Source: Dyadobacter flavalbus
GTDB lineage: Bacteria; Bacteroidota; Bacteroidia; Cytophagales; Spirosomataceae
DNA: 64,000 nucleotides
Direction of reading: 5' to 3'
Assembly (NCBI RefSeq): GCF_006149045.1
Contig: NZ_VBSN01000059.1
Location: forward strand, 248,001 to 312,000
Shown here: positions 36,030-45,700 of the stretch, piece after piece
Position numbering within the stretch: the stretch's first letter is position 1
Layout: each line of letters begins with the position of its first letter
Position numbers and translations under genes: made by a program
Notes under the pieces: generated by a model
The model's database searches: none
Seen by the model: the letters and a program-made list of their open reading frames with translations, nothing else
Told to the model about the DNA's origin: nothing

Positions 36030-37592
36030 TTATTTATCTGCTTTTCCGATGATTGTTAAAATGCTTTTCGGATTAACTGAAATTCCTTTTGAAAAGCCGG
36101 TTGTATTTACCGGTTCAAGGCTGGCGTTACCGGAAGTCTGGTATGCACTTTTAACCTGAAAATTTTCCTGACCCGATTTCAGGGTAAATTCCCTGGCTTG
36201 TGTTCCGGAATTGATGATGACGCTGACAAGTTCTCCGTTCGTATTTAAAAAGGAAGAGACCAGCAGATCCTTTTCATCTCCGGCCACCGTAACGGCTGTT
36301 CTTACCGCACCCGGACGTACAAATCGGCTGTATTGGCCCAGTGCCCAGAGCATTTTGGTAGGCTGAAGATTTCCGTCTGTTTTGTTTCTATCAATCGAGA
36401 TCAGCCCGTCTTTATAATCATACGGCGAAATGGCCAGCCACCAGTGCCAGGCAGAAGCGTTGGCATTTACAAGATCATTGTGTATTACTTTTGCTATGTA
36501 CAATCCGGCGTCTATGCCCAGATCTTTTCCTTCTCCTTTAATTTCGCCTTCATTGTCGCCCAAAATACAATATTCCGACATCCAGTATTTCAGACCGTCA
36601 ACGTTTCTCAGGCTTTCGGCCAGCTTGGTTCTTTTGTCAGCCGCGGCTTTGTACGGTGATGTAGTGAAATAGCTGTGTCCCGAAATGGATCTGGAAAGAT
36701 TCGGCAGGTCGCCGACATAATTTGCCGAGGCTTTGTCAAAAAATGCATAAATCTGATTCTGACGATCCTGTTTGTTATGCTCTGAATAGAGGTATTCAAT
36801 TTGTCCCGCTTCGGCGATGTCAATCTTTGTGCTGAGTTTTTGTCCGGATAAAGCGGAACTGAGCGACCGGGTAATCTGCGCAATTTCATTGTTGTAAAAA
36901 GGCGTTCCTTCCTGGCCGCCGTCACTCCAGTCCCATTGCGGTTCATTGACCGGGCTGATGTGATTGAAAGTGATGCCCGTTTTCTTGCTGACACCCGTGA
37001 TTACATCGGCAAGATACGTTGCAAATTGAGGAAAGTTAGAGGCCGCAAGGTTGGGCTTTCCGTTATGCGCATATCCTTTTTTGTTGACCGTAAGCTGCAC
37101 CGGCGGACTGTTCGGAAAGGCAAGAAATTCATTGACGCCCCGCGCCTTGGCTGCATTCAGGAACCAGATCTGGCCGGCTTGTTTATCCCAGTTATAAGTT
37201 CCATCGTTATTCAGAAAGGATTCGGCCCGGCGCCATTCGTCCCGGATACCGCTTTGCTCGCCCTGTTCGGCTGTGCCTGCTCCGATATTGAAGCGCCAGA
37301 TTGACAGGCCAATGCCTTTTGGCTGGCCGTCCGCGCCTGATTCCTGACTGAAAAGAAGATCCGCAATGGCATTTCTTTTTGCATCCGGCCAGTTGCCTAC
37401 AAACTGGCACGCCCATGCATCCGAGGCACCGAAATGATCTATGGACTGATACGTTCTGGCAGGATTGATGGTGATGGTCAGTGCCTGGTCCGTTTTCGGG
37501 ATCCCGGCTGTTTTTTCGGCGGACTTGCAGGAAACGACGGTCAGGAAAAAACATAAAAAAGTTAAATTTCTGTAAATGCTGTCTGATGGCAT
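36030..37592 (-). CDS. GH30-family glycoside hydrolase lipoprotein (endo-beta-1,6-galactanase-like)
   Basis: A 520-residue protein with a lipoprotein signal (LTVVSCKS, Cys22). The TIM barrel has acid/base Glu217 in SPVNEPQWDW and nucleophile Glu340 in YWMSEYCILGD, with the GH30 opening SIDHFGASDAWACQF and IWRFNIGAG. The C-terminal region (about 430-520) is the beta-sandwich side domain typical of GH30. The sequence flavour is that of GH30 endo-beta-1,6-galactanases rather than xylanases, but this is by impression. It follows the SusD gene on the same strand after a weak terminator at 37611, so it belongs to the galactan-type locus. The start is the ATG at 37592. Confidence 0.85.
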   Translation of the reverse strand: MPSDSIYRNLTFLCFFLTVVSCKSAEKTAGIPKTDQALTITINPARTYQSIDHFGASDAWACQFVGNWPDAKRNAIADLLFSQESGADGQPKGIGLSIWRFNIGAGTAEQGEQSGIRDEWRRAESFLNNDGTYNWDKQAGQIWFLNAAKARGVNEFLAFPNSPPVQLTVNKKGYAHNGKPNLAASNFPQFATYLADVITGVSKKTGITFNHISPVNEPQWDWSDGGQEGTPFYNNEIAQITRSLSSALSGQKLSTKIDIAEAGQIEYLYSEHNKQDRQNQIYAFFDKASANYVGDLPNLSRSISGHSYFTTSPYKAAADKRTKLAESLRNVDGLKYWMSEYCILGDNEGEIKGEGKDLGIDAGLYIAKVIHNDLVNANASAWHWWLAISPYDYKDGLISIDRNKTDGNLQPTKMLWALGQYSRFVRPGAVRTAVTVAGDEKDLLVSSFLNTNGELVSVIINSGTQAREFTLKSGQENFQVKSAYQTSGNASLEPVNTTGFSKGISVNPKSILTIIGKADK

Positions 37593-37610
37593 GGCTGAGG
37601 TATATAAAAA

Positions 37611-37637
37611 GCCCTTTTCCCGGTTAGAGAAAAGGGC
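37611..37637 (-). terminator. Hairpin between SusD and GH30 genes
   Basis: GCCCTTTTC (37611-37619) pairs with GAAAAGGGC (37629-37637), A/T-flanked on both sides. It may attenuate transcription between SusD and GH30. Confidence 0.65.
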
Positions 37638-37650
37638 CGTTTTTATTCAA

Positions 37651-39330
37651 TTAATATCCCTGATTTTGTGTAAGCTTATTGTTCGATGCCTGAATTTCCG
37701 CGCGGGGAATCGGCAGCCAGTATTGCTTTTCGGTAAAGCTTTTGCCTGTCAGCGCTTCTTTTTGCTTGTAGGTATAAGCTGTTCCATTCTTGCCGATTTC
37801 GATGCCGTAAGCAGGTTTGTTCTCTTTTTCCAGCGCAATTTTCCAGCGGCGCACGTCATAAAAACGATGCTCTTCAAAAGCCAGCTCAATGCGGCGCTCG
37901 TTGCGGATGCGTTCTCTCATCTGAGCCTGTGTAAGTCCGGCAGGAAGCGCCGGCATGGCAACCCCGATCCGCTGACGAATTGCATTGATCGCTGCATATA
38001 CAGAAGCATCCGGCCCAACCGCTTCATTTTGTGCCTCGGCATAATTCAGCAGGATTTCTGCATAACGGAAGTAAATCCATGTTTGTGTCCCGGCTACGTC
38101 CCACGGATTGTCAATGGGAAGATTGTCGTTCATGAATTTTCTGAGATAATAGCCCGTTTTGGAAGTATTCCAGTTGGAAGGGCCGTCTTTACTGTCTTTG
38201 CCGCCCGGCGTATAAGTCTCGATGATGCTGTTTCTGTACGTTGCACCGTTGTACAAAATGGTTGCGTAAAACCTCGGATCACGGTTTTTGTACGGATTCT
38301 GCGGGTCGTAACTTGTTTTTGCATCGGTGATTTTGGTGCCGTCCATCATTTCGTAATCATCCACGATGTTCTGCAAAGGCACATTGCCGCCCCATGCATT
38401 ATAGCTGTTCGGACCGTTGGCTATTTCCAGACATACGTGGCGCGCACCGACGGCATACAATCTTCCGAAGATGATTTCCGGATTATCCGTTGTGGTGAAA
38501 AGGCTGCCATAACCGCCTGTGTACAGGCTGTATTTATTCATATCCATTACTGCCTTGGCTGCCGCAGCCGCTTGTTGCCATGTGCCGGCATTGTACAACG
38601 GACTGGCTGCATAAAGCAATAATCTTGATTTTAACGCCATGGCTGCGCCTTTTGTCGCCCGGCCCAGTTTCCATGTATTGTTGTCATTGGACTCCGGCAG
38701 CAATGCAGCCGCTTCATCAAGCTGCGCCGTTGCGTAGTCGATGCTGGCTTTGATGTCTGCACGGTTGAAAAGATCCTGGCTTGTCAGGTCATCGCTGATC
38801 TCGCTCACCTTGTCGCCCATCAGCACCACACCGCCGTAATTGCGGATAAGGTCATGATAACGGAATGCGCGGATAAACTGCAGTTCGCCCCGGAGCATCT
38901 TCTTTTTCCCTTCACTCATCGGGACCTTGTCTATATTGGCAAGCGCATAATTTACTTCGCGGATACTGCGGTAGCTTCTTCCCCAGAAAGTACCTGCAAT
39001 GCCGGTGTTTTCGGGAGCGATCTGTCCGCGCTGGATCAGCCAGGTGTTGTCGTCGTTATTGTAAATGGATTCATCTGTCAGCGATGACCACATGGCGTAT
39101 TCAAAACCGCGTCCAAAACCGGGCAATGTTCCTTCGGCTTCTTTGTCTGTAAGCCTGGTTCCCATATAACGGTTGGTTACAAAAGCCTCAAACAGCACCG
39201 AGTCCGACAGGATGGAAGCATCTGATACGCGGTCGGTAGGAACTACATCCAGGAAATTTTCCTTGCAGGATACCAGGCACATCGACGCAGCAAGCGCTGA
39301 TAAAACGGTCATTCTTTTTATATACTTCAT
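37651..39330 (-). CDS. SusD/RagB-family lipoprotein of the GH30 locus
   Basis: A 559-residue lipoprotein with signal MKYIKRMTVLSALAASMCLVSC; the Cys in VSCKENFLD is lipidated. SusD marks are LRGELQFIRAFRYHDLIRNYGGVVLM, seen as FRYHDLIRNYGGV, then IYFRYAEILLNYAEAQNEA, IRNERRIELAFEEHRFYDVR and YWLPIPRAEIQASN. The ATG at 39330 is used, since the longer frame to 39342 would start with TTG. It lies 12 nt after the SusC stop. It is a different subtype from the SusD at 30405. Confidence 0.95.
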   Translation of the reverse strand: MKYIKRMTVLSALAASMCLVSCKENFLDVVPTDRVSDASILSDSVLFEAFVTNRYMGTRLTDKEAEGTLPGFGRGFEYAMWSSLTDESIYNNDDNTWLIQRGQIAPENTGIAGTFWGRSYRSIREVNYALANIDKVPMSEGKKKMLRGELQFIRAFRYHDLIRNYGGVVLMGDKVSEISDDLTSQDLFNRADIKASIDYATAQLDEAAALLPESNDNNTWKLGRATKGAAMALKSRLLLYAASPLYNAGTWQQAAAAAKAVMDMNKYSLYTGGYGSLFTTTDNPEIIFGRLYAVGARHVCLEIANGPNSYNAWGGNVPLQNIVDDYEMMDGTKITDAKTSYDPQNPYKNRDPRFYATILYNGATYRNSIIETYTPGGKDSKDGPSNWNTSKTGYYLRKFMNDNLPIDNPWDVAGTQTWIYFRYAEILLNYAEAQNEAVGPDASVYAAINAIRQRIGVAMPALPAGLTQAQMRERIRNERRIELAFEEHRFYDVRRWKIALEKENKPAYGIEIGKNGTAYTYKQKEALTGKSFTEKQYWLPIPRAEIQASNNKLTQNQGY

Positions 39331-39342
39331 TTTTCTTTTCAA

Positions 39343-42300
39343 TTAAAACTTGATATTCAGTCCAAGGTTCATGATTCGTTGCTGCGGGTAAAACTGTCCG
39401 CTTCCCTGACTTCCTTCCGGATCGTAATCTTTTACACCGGTCAGGGTGAACAGGTTGAATCCGCTGGCATATATTCTTAATGACGAGATTTTGATTTTGG
39501 ACAAAGCCGCTTTCGGAAGCGTATAGCCCAGTTCCACGTTTTTAAGCCTTACAAACGAGGCATTGTTCAGCCAGAAATCGTTCTGGTTCAACCCGCCGTT
39601 GATCGACGACGAAGCACGGGTATCGGCGCGCGGAAAACTTCCTTCCGGGTTCGACGGGCTCCATCTGTTATCGGCCCAGCTGCTGTAAAAGTTGCCGACC
39701 TGGCCCGATTCGGGAAGTACATACTGGCTTACCATCCCTTGTCCTGAAAAAACAACGGAAAGATCAAATGCCTTGTATCCGCCATTGAAAACCACACCGT
39801 ATGTAAGCAAAGGCACATTTCCGTATTCCGTTCTTACTTTGTCGTCTGCCGTGATCTTGCCGTCCTTATTGTAATCTTCCAGAATCAGGTCACCCGGCTG
39901 GGCGCCTTCCAGATGCGGGTACTGGTCCAGATCAGCCTGCGTGCGGTAAATGCCCGTTGTTTTATAAACAAGATACGTATAAAGCGGTCCGCCTGTTTCG
40001 CGCTGGTAATCCAGTGCGCCGGGCGCTTCATCTTTGAAAATGATCTTGCTTTTGGCGTAAGTGATGTTTCCCGAAATGTTATATCTGAATGTTCCGGCAT
40101 GATTGTAGCCCAGCGTTGCTTCAAAGCCGCTGCTGTTCACCTTTCCAAGGTTTTCATCCGGCACCAGAGCACCGGAGCCGTGCGGGTTTACAATTCCGGA
40201 AGTGTTCGGGATCGATGCATTGCGCGCAGCCAGGATATTGGAACGTTTCTGATTAAAATAGATGACTTCAACATTGAAGTTTTTCAGGAATATGGCGTTC
40301 AGGCCGATATCCATTTTCTTGGCCGTTTCCCATGTAATGTTCGGGTTCGCCAGTTTGGTCAGGTCAATTCCAGGCGTAATAACGTTATTGCCAAGTACAT
40401 ACTGATTGTTGAAAGAATAGTTGTTGTAGAACTGAAACTGTCCCACGTTGTCATTACCCAGTGATCCGTAGGAAGCGCGGAATTTCAGGTCATCGATAAA
40501 ACGGACCGTATTCTTGAACCAGTCTTCTTCCGAAATGCGGTACCCGGCAGAAACCGAAGGGAAAAAGCCATATTGCTTGCCTTTCGGGAAAATAGACGAT
40601 CCGTCTACGCGAGCCTGTACTTCCGCCAGGTATTTTTCACTGAAATCATATGCAAAACGTCCGATAAAGCTTTTCCGGGTAAAATTGTAACTGCTTCCGG
40701 AATTGTTCTTGTCCGTTGCAGCAGCGCCGCCCTGCGAAAGTTCGGGCGTTGATACCGTCGGATAGTTGATCCTCGATGCCTCGAAAGTGATTTCATTTCT
40801 CTTGTTCTGCTCGTAAGCCACAAACGTATTGATGTTGTGCTTGCCAATGTGTTTCAGATAACTCAGCCTGATATTCTGCGTAATGTTGGTCAGGTTAATC
40901 TGCTTCTGGGCAAGTGATGCCTTGCCCGCAGAACCGCCCGTTACAACCTGCGAATAGCTGTCAGCGGTTTTGTTGTAATTATAAAGCGTATACGGAACGG
41001 AGAAAGTCTTTGTGAAATTGAACGATTTGTCTACCGAGTAAAAACCGTCCACCGACAAGCCGTCTATGAAAGGCAGGTTGTAACTCGCTCTCACAATCCC
41101 GTTGAAAATCGAAGTCGGATTGCTGCTGGTACCGCCTATATCGGTTCCCAGGACAGCCGGATTGCTGTTTTCGACACCCGTTGAGTAATTTCCGTTCGGG
41201 AAACGGTCAATGACAGTAGGGTAGGCGCGGTAAATGGAACGGAATGTATTTTCAGCGGAAGAAATCGGGAAATTTCTGTTTTCCTGCCGTCCTGACAACC
41301 CGAGGCTCACTTTGAAATCTTTTGTGATGTTGGCGTCGATATTCGAGCGGAAGTTGTATTGCTTGTATTTCGTAGCGCCGCTGCGGTAAAGCCCGTCCTG
41401 ATAAATCGTTCCGAGCGAGACGTAGTATTTAACATTTTCGGTACCGCCGTTGATACCCAGATTGTGCTGGTTTTGTAGTGCAAAGTTTTTCAGCGCCACT
41501 TTTTGCCAGTCGGTATTCGGATAATTCACAGGGTCCGATCCGTTCCTGAATTTTTCAATTTCCTCAGCCGAATAATACTGGTTCATTCCGCCGTCTGGAT
41601 TATTGTAATAATCGATTTCGTTCAGGATCGTTGCATAAGTTGCTGCATCGGCCAGTTTGGGCAAACGGGTAGGAGAGGAGAAGCCCTGATTGAAACTGTA
41701 CGAGATAACAGGTTTTCCGGTTGTTCCGCGTTTGGTAGTTACCAGAATAACGCCGTTAGCAGCGCGGCTGCCATATACGGCTGCCGAAGCATCTTTAAGA
41801 ATGGAAATGCTTTCGATATCATTCGGGTCAAGGCGATCCAGACCGCCGACCTGTCCGGGAATTCCGTCCACCACGATCAGTACGTCATTGTTGCCCGTCG
41901 AAGCAAAACCGCGTATCGTATAGCTCGACCCGTCATATCCCGGTTCGCCGCCGCGGTTGTTGGCCACAAAACCGGAAAATCGTCCAGCCAGTGAATTGGA
42001 AAGATTGGGCTGGGGACTTTTCACGATGTCGGCCCCTTTTACTTCTGACACCGAACCCGTCAGCGTTGCTTTTTTCTGCGTTCCGTATCCGACAACGACG
42101 ATCTCGTTCAGCGTCTTGTCGTTTGCGGCCAGCTTGATGTCGATCTGGCTGCGGTTTGCAACGGCCACTTCCTGCGCCACATAGCCGATGTAGGTGAATA
42201 CAAGCGTGCCGTTGCCGTCGGCAAGGTTAATCGCATATTTTCCGTCCACATCCGTAGTGGTACCGGTGGAGGTTCCTTTCAGGATCACACTGGCTCCGGG

Positions 42301-42465
42301 AAGCGTTTCGCCGTTCTCGGCGGTGATTACTCCTTTTACTGTAAATGCCTGTCCATAGGAAAATGCAGACAGCGCTGAGAGCAGCATGGTTAACAGCGCG
42401 GCCGATCTGAGTTTTCCGTAAGACAGCTGACAATATACAGCGTGTTTATGAAAAATTTTTTTCAT
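39343..42465 (-). CDS. SusC/RagA-family TonB-linked transporter of the GH30 locus
   Basis: A 1040-residue protein with a long signal region (hydrophobic core LLTMLLSALSAFSYGQ). The carboxypeptidase-regulatory-like domain (FTVKGVITAENGETLPGASV) is followed by the plug (EIVVVGYGTQKKATLTGSVS; ISILKDASAAVYGSRAANG) and a barrel ending LNIKF. It is longer at the N-terminus than the SusC at 27327. It forms an operon with SusD (12 nt downstream) and is probably switched on by the hybrid two-component regulator encoded just upstream on the same strand. The start is the ATG at 42465. Confidence 0.95.
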   Translation of the reverse strand: MKKIFHKHAVYCQLSYGKLRSAALLTMLLSALSAFSYGQAFTVKGVITAENGETLPGASVILKGTSTGTTTDVDGKYAINLADGNGTLVFTYIGYVAQEVAVANRSQIDIKLAANDKTLNEIVVVGYGTQKKATLTGSVSEVKGADIVKSPQPNLSNSLAGRFSGFVANNRGGEPGYDGSSYTIRGFASTGNNDVLIVVDGIPGQVGGLDRLDPNDIESISILKDASAAVYGSRAANGVILVTTKRGTTGKPVISYSFNQGFSSPTRLPKLADAATYATILNEIDYYNNPDGGMNQYYSAEEIEKFRNGSDPVNYPNTDWQKVALKNFALQNQHNLGINGGTENVKYYVSLGTIYQDGLYRSGATKYKQYNFRSNIDANITKDFKVSLGLSGRQENRNFPISSAENTFRSIYRAYPTVIDRFPNGNYSTGVENSNPAVLGTDIGGTSSNPTSIFNGIVRASYNLPFIDGLSVDGFYSVDKSFNFTKTFSVPYTLYNYNKTADSYSQVVTGGSAGKASLAQKQINLTNITQNIRLSYLKHIGKHNINTFVAYEQNKRNEITFEASRINYPTVSTPELSQGGAAATDKNNSGSSYNFTRKSFIGRFAYDFSEKYLAEVQARVDGSSIFPKGKQYGFFPSVSAGYRISEEDWFKNTVRFIDDLKFRASYGSLGNDNVGQFQFYNNYSFNNQYVLGNNVITPGIDLTKLANPNITWETAKKMDIGLNAIFLKNFNVEVIYFNQKRSNILAARNASIPNTSGIVNPHGSGALVPDENLGKVNSSGFEATLGYNHAGTFRYNISGNITYAKSKIIFKDEAPGALDYQRETGGPLYTYLVYKTTGIYRTQADLDQYPHLEGAQPGDLILEDYNKDGKITADDKVRTEYGNVPLLTYGVVFNGGYKAFDLSVVFSGQGMVSQYVLPESGQVGNFYSSWADNRWSPSNPEGSFPRADTRASSSINGGLNQNDFWLNNASFVRLKNVELGYTLPKAALSKIKISSLRIYASGFNLFTLTGVKDYDPEGSQGSGQFYPQQRIMNLGLNIKF

Positions 42466-42688
42466 ACGTAAATGATTTTGATGGGTAAATAATGGGCTTG
42501 TGAATCAGCAATAATCCCGGGTGAGGCTCTTTTTTCTTGACAGGAGCGGCTGGACAAATGCCGATCTTGGAATAATAATCATTTCCTGAAACCGGATCCG
42601 GATTTATTAACTGACCAACCAAAAGTAGGATTATTTGAATGTTGCCGGCAGGGGGCATTTTCACATTAAAAGGGGGGTATATCAATAA

Positions 42689-42719
42689 AAATGCCTGATT
42701 TTATTGGAATCAGGCATTT
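42689..42719 (-). terminator. Terminator after the hybrid regulator
   Basis: AAATGCCTGATT (42689-42700) pairs perfectly with AATCAGGCATTT (42708-42719). Confidence 0.85.
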
Positions 42720-42756
42720 GTAACTTAACATATTTCAATATTCTGGTGACAAACCT

Positions 42757-45700
42757 TCATTTTGGTTTGAAAATTTCCTTGCTGAGCGGATGTTGTCGGT
42801 GGAAAGGTTTTCTGTATTTTTTTATATATTCAGAAGGCTTCATGCCGAACAGGTTGCTGAATTGTTCCCGGAAATACTTGATGTCGTTGATGCCCACCTG
42901 TTCCGCCGTTTCCATAATCGTCATGTCGCTGCTGATCATTATTTCAGCCGCGCGCCGCAATCGGATAAACCGTATAAACCCGTTTGTAGACTGACCTGAA
43001 ATGGACTTGATCCGGTTGTATAAAGTAGAATGGCTCATCCCGATTTCCGATGCCAGCACTTTGATGTTGAATTCAGGATTGGTTATGTGGCTTTCTACAA
43101 TGGCAATGCAGCGCTGCAGGAATTCCTTGTACTCCGGCGAAATCTTGGTATCACCGGATTGCAGCGTGATCTCATTATAAAAATACTTCTGAAGATCGTT
43201 CCTGTTTTTCAGAATGGAAGCAACTTTGGCAATTAAAAGGTCCTTGTCAAAAGGTTTGCTGATGTAATCGTCCGCTCCGCCTTCAATCCCTTTCAGCCTT
43301 GATTCCGGCGATGAACTTGCTGTCAGCAATACAATCGGGATGTGGCTTACCGCCATGTCCTCTTTCATTTTCGAGCACATTTCTATGCCCGACATGCCGC
43401 CCATCATCACATCGCTGATGACAATGTCCGGCGCATGTTTTTTGATCTGCAGCAATCCCTGTTCGCCGCTTCCGGCCTCGATGAGCCTGTATTTTTCCTG
43501 AAACATTCCGGCCAGGTATTTGAGCATTTCGTCATCGTCGTCCACGATCAGCATGGTGGGCTTTTTCGCATTCAGTTGTTCGGTAACTGGTTTTGTATTT
43601 TCCGATTCGCTGTCCGTTTCGCCGGAAGGTACCATGTCCGGAACGGATAATTCTTCCAGGAAAACCGAGAAATGGTGCAAGTGATTTTCTTCGGCTTTGC
43701 TTAATTTCAACTCGGGGTGATTTTTCCAGAGCCGCATTTTAAAAGTGGTTCCTTCCGATGGTCGGGATGTGTACGTGAGTTCACCAAAATGGTTATGTAC
43801 AAAGGTTTTTGCCAGAAAAAGACCGATGCCGAATCCGCCTTTGGATACGGCCCGCTTGTCGGGATACTGATGAAACACAGAGAAAATCTGATCGCCGGCG
43901 TCAGCAGGAATTCCTATGCCCGTATCTTCTACCCGAATCTCGATCTGCTCGCCTTTATCCGAAAGCCTGACCGTCACACGGCCATGGTCGGGTGTGAATT
44001 TAATGGCATTGGAAATGAGATTGAACAGTGCAATTTCCAGTTTTTCGATGTCCGCTGTGATTTCCAGATCTTCTTTTTCGCATACGAATTCATACTGAAT
44101 ATTCTTCTGTTCAGCCTGGTGCAGAAAGCATTGAAACACATCTTTGATCAGCACGGGCAGGGCGTGAACGCCCAGGTTCAGCTCGTCTTGTTTCTGGTCG
44201 GCTTTACGGAAAAGCAGCAGCTGGTCCACAAGGCTAAGCAGCCTTTTTGCATTCCGGTGAATGATATTGAGGTTTGCTGCATCCTGGTTCGGGTCATTGT
44301 TGAGTAATTCTCTTACCGGATTGATTATCAAGGTAAGCGGCGTCCGGAATTCATGCGAGATGTTGGTGAAATACGAAATCTTGCGTTCGTTCAGTTCCTT
44401 TTCCTTTTGCGTTTCAAAATGCGCCAGCTGGATTTCATATTTCAGTTTTGCCTGTCGGTCCTGGTATTTCCGGTAATAATAGATCATTGCGCCGACAGCC
44501 GTTACATAAAGCAGGTAAGCCCACCAGGTCTGGTACCAGGGAGGCAGAATGCGGATGTACAGGCTGCTGTAATCTTCAAACCAGACACCATCCTGATTGG
44601 CAGATTTTACCTTGAATTCATAATCGCCCGCGGGCAAATATCTGTAAGTGGCAGTGCGTTCATACTGCACGTAGTTCCAGTCTTTATCCAGGCCTTCGAG
44701 CTTGTAGGCAAACTGGCTTTTTTCGGGATAAGCGTAATTCAGGGCAGCATACTGGATGGAAAAAACCGACTGGTCCGGTTCCAGCGTAATTCTGGTTTTA
44801 TCCCCGATTGGTTCATTGAGAAGGACTTTGCCGTTTTGTCTGCTGCCGACTTCCACTTTTTTCCCAAACAACTGAATGCCGGTAACCAATACGGAAGGCT
44901 TGTATTTGGAAGTAATGATCTGTTTTGGATAAAATAAATTCCAGCCCTCGGTTCCTCCAAAGCAGATATAGCCCTCTTTGGCATTATGCAGCACCGAGCC
45001 CGGATTAAACTGGCCTGACTGCAGTCCGTCACTTTGGTCAAAGTTTTCTATTTTATTGCTGGAAAGGTCAATCCTGGAAAGTCCCTTGTTGGTACTGACC
45101 CAGATTTTATCCGTGCTCTCCGGCTGAATTGCATTGATTACATTATTGGCCAGACCATTCTTTTCCAGATATTGTACTGCTGTTTTCCTGTTCGTATCAT
45201 ATATCAGAAGACCGTTTCCTTCCGATCCTACAAACAGCCTGTCGCGGGCATCGAGATACAGCGAAAATATGATCTGGTTTGACAGGTAAATGCTCTGACG
45301 CGGATTGTTGAAGAACGGGGTGAACTGCATGGTGCGGGTATCCAGATAGTTCAGGCCGCCGCCGTACGTTCCGATCCAGAGATTGCCTTTTTTGTCCTCC
45401 GTAATGGCCCTGATGTCGTTTGAGTTGATGCTGCTGTTGGACGGGATAAACCATGTAAAATTTCCTGTACGGCGATCCAGGCGCGCCAGTCCGCCGCCGT
45501 TCGTCCCCACCCAGATTGTTTTTCTGGAATCTTCAAAAATTACCCTTACATCATTGGCCGGAATGCTTTCCGGTTTTTCAGGATCGTTCAAAAATGGTGT
45601 AAATGAGTCGCTGAATGGATTGTACAGCAACAAACCTTTGGAATAAGTACCAAACCAGAGATTGCCGCCGCTGTCCCTGTATGCCGAAATGACGGCGCCG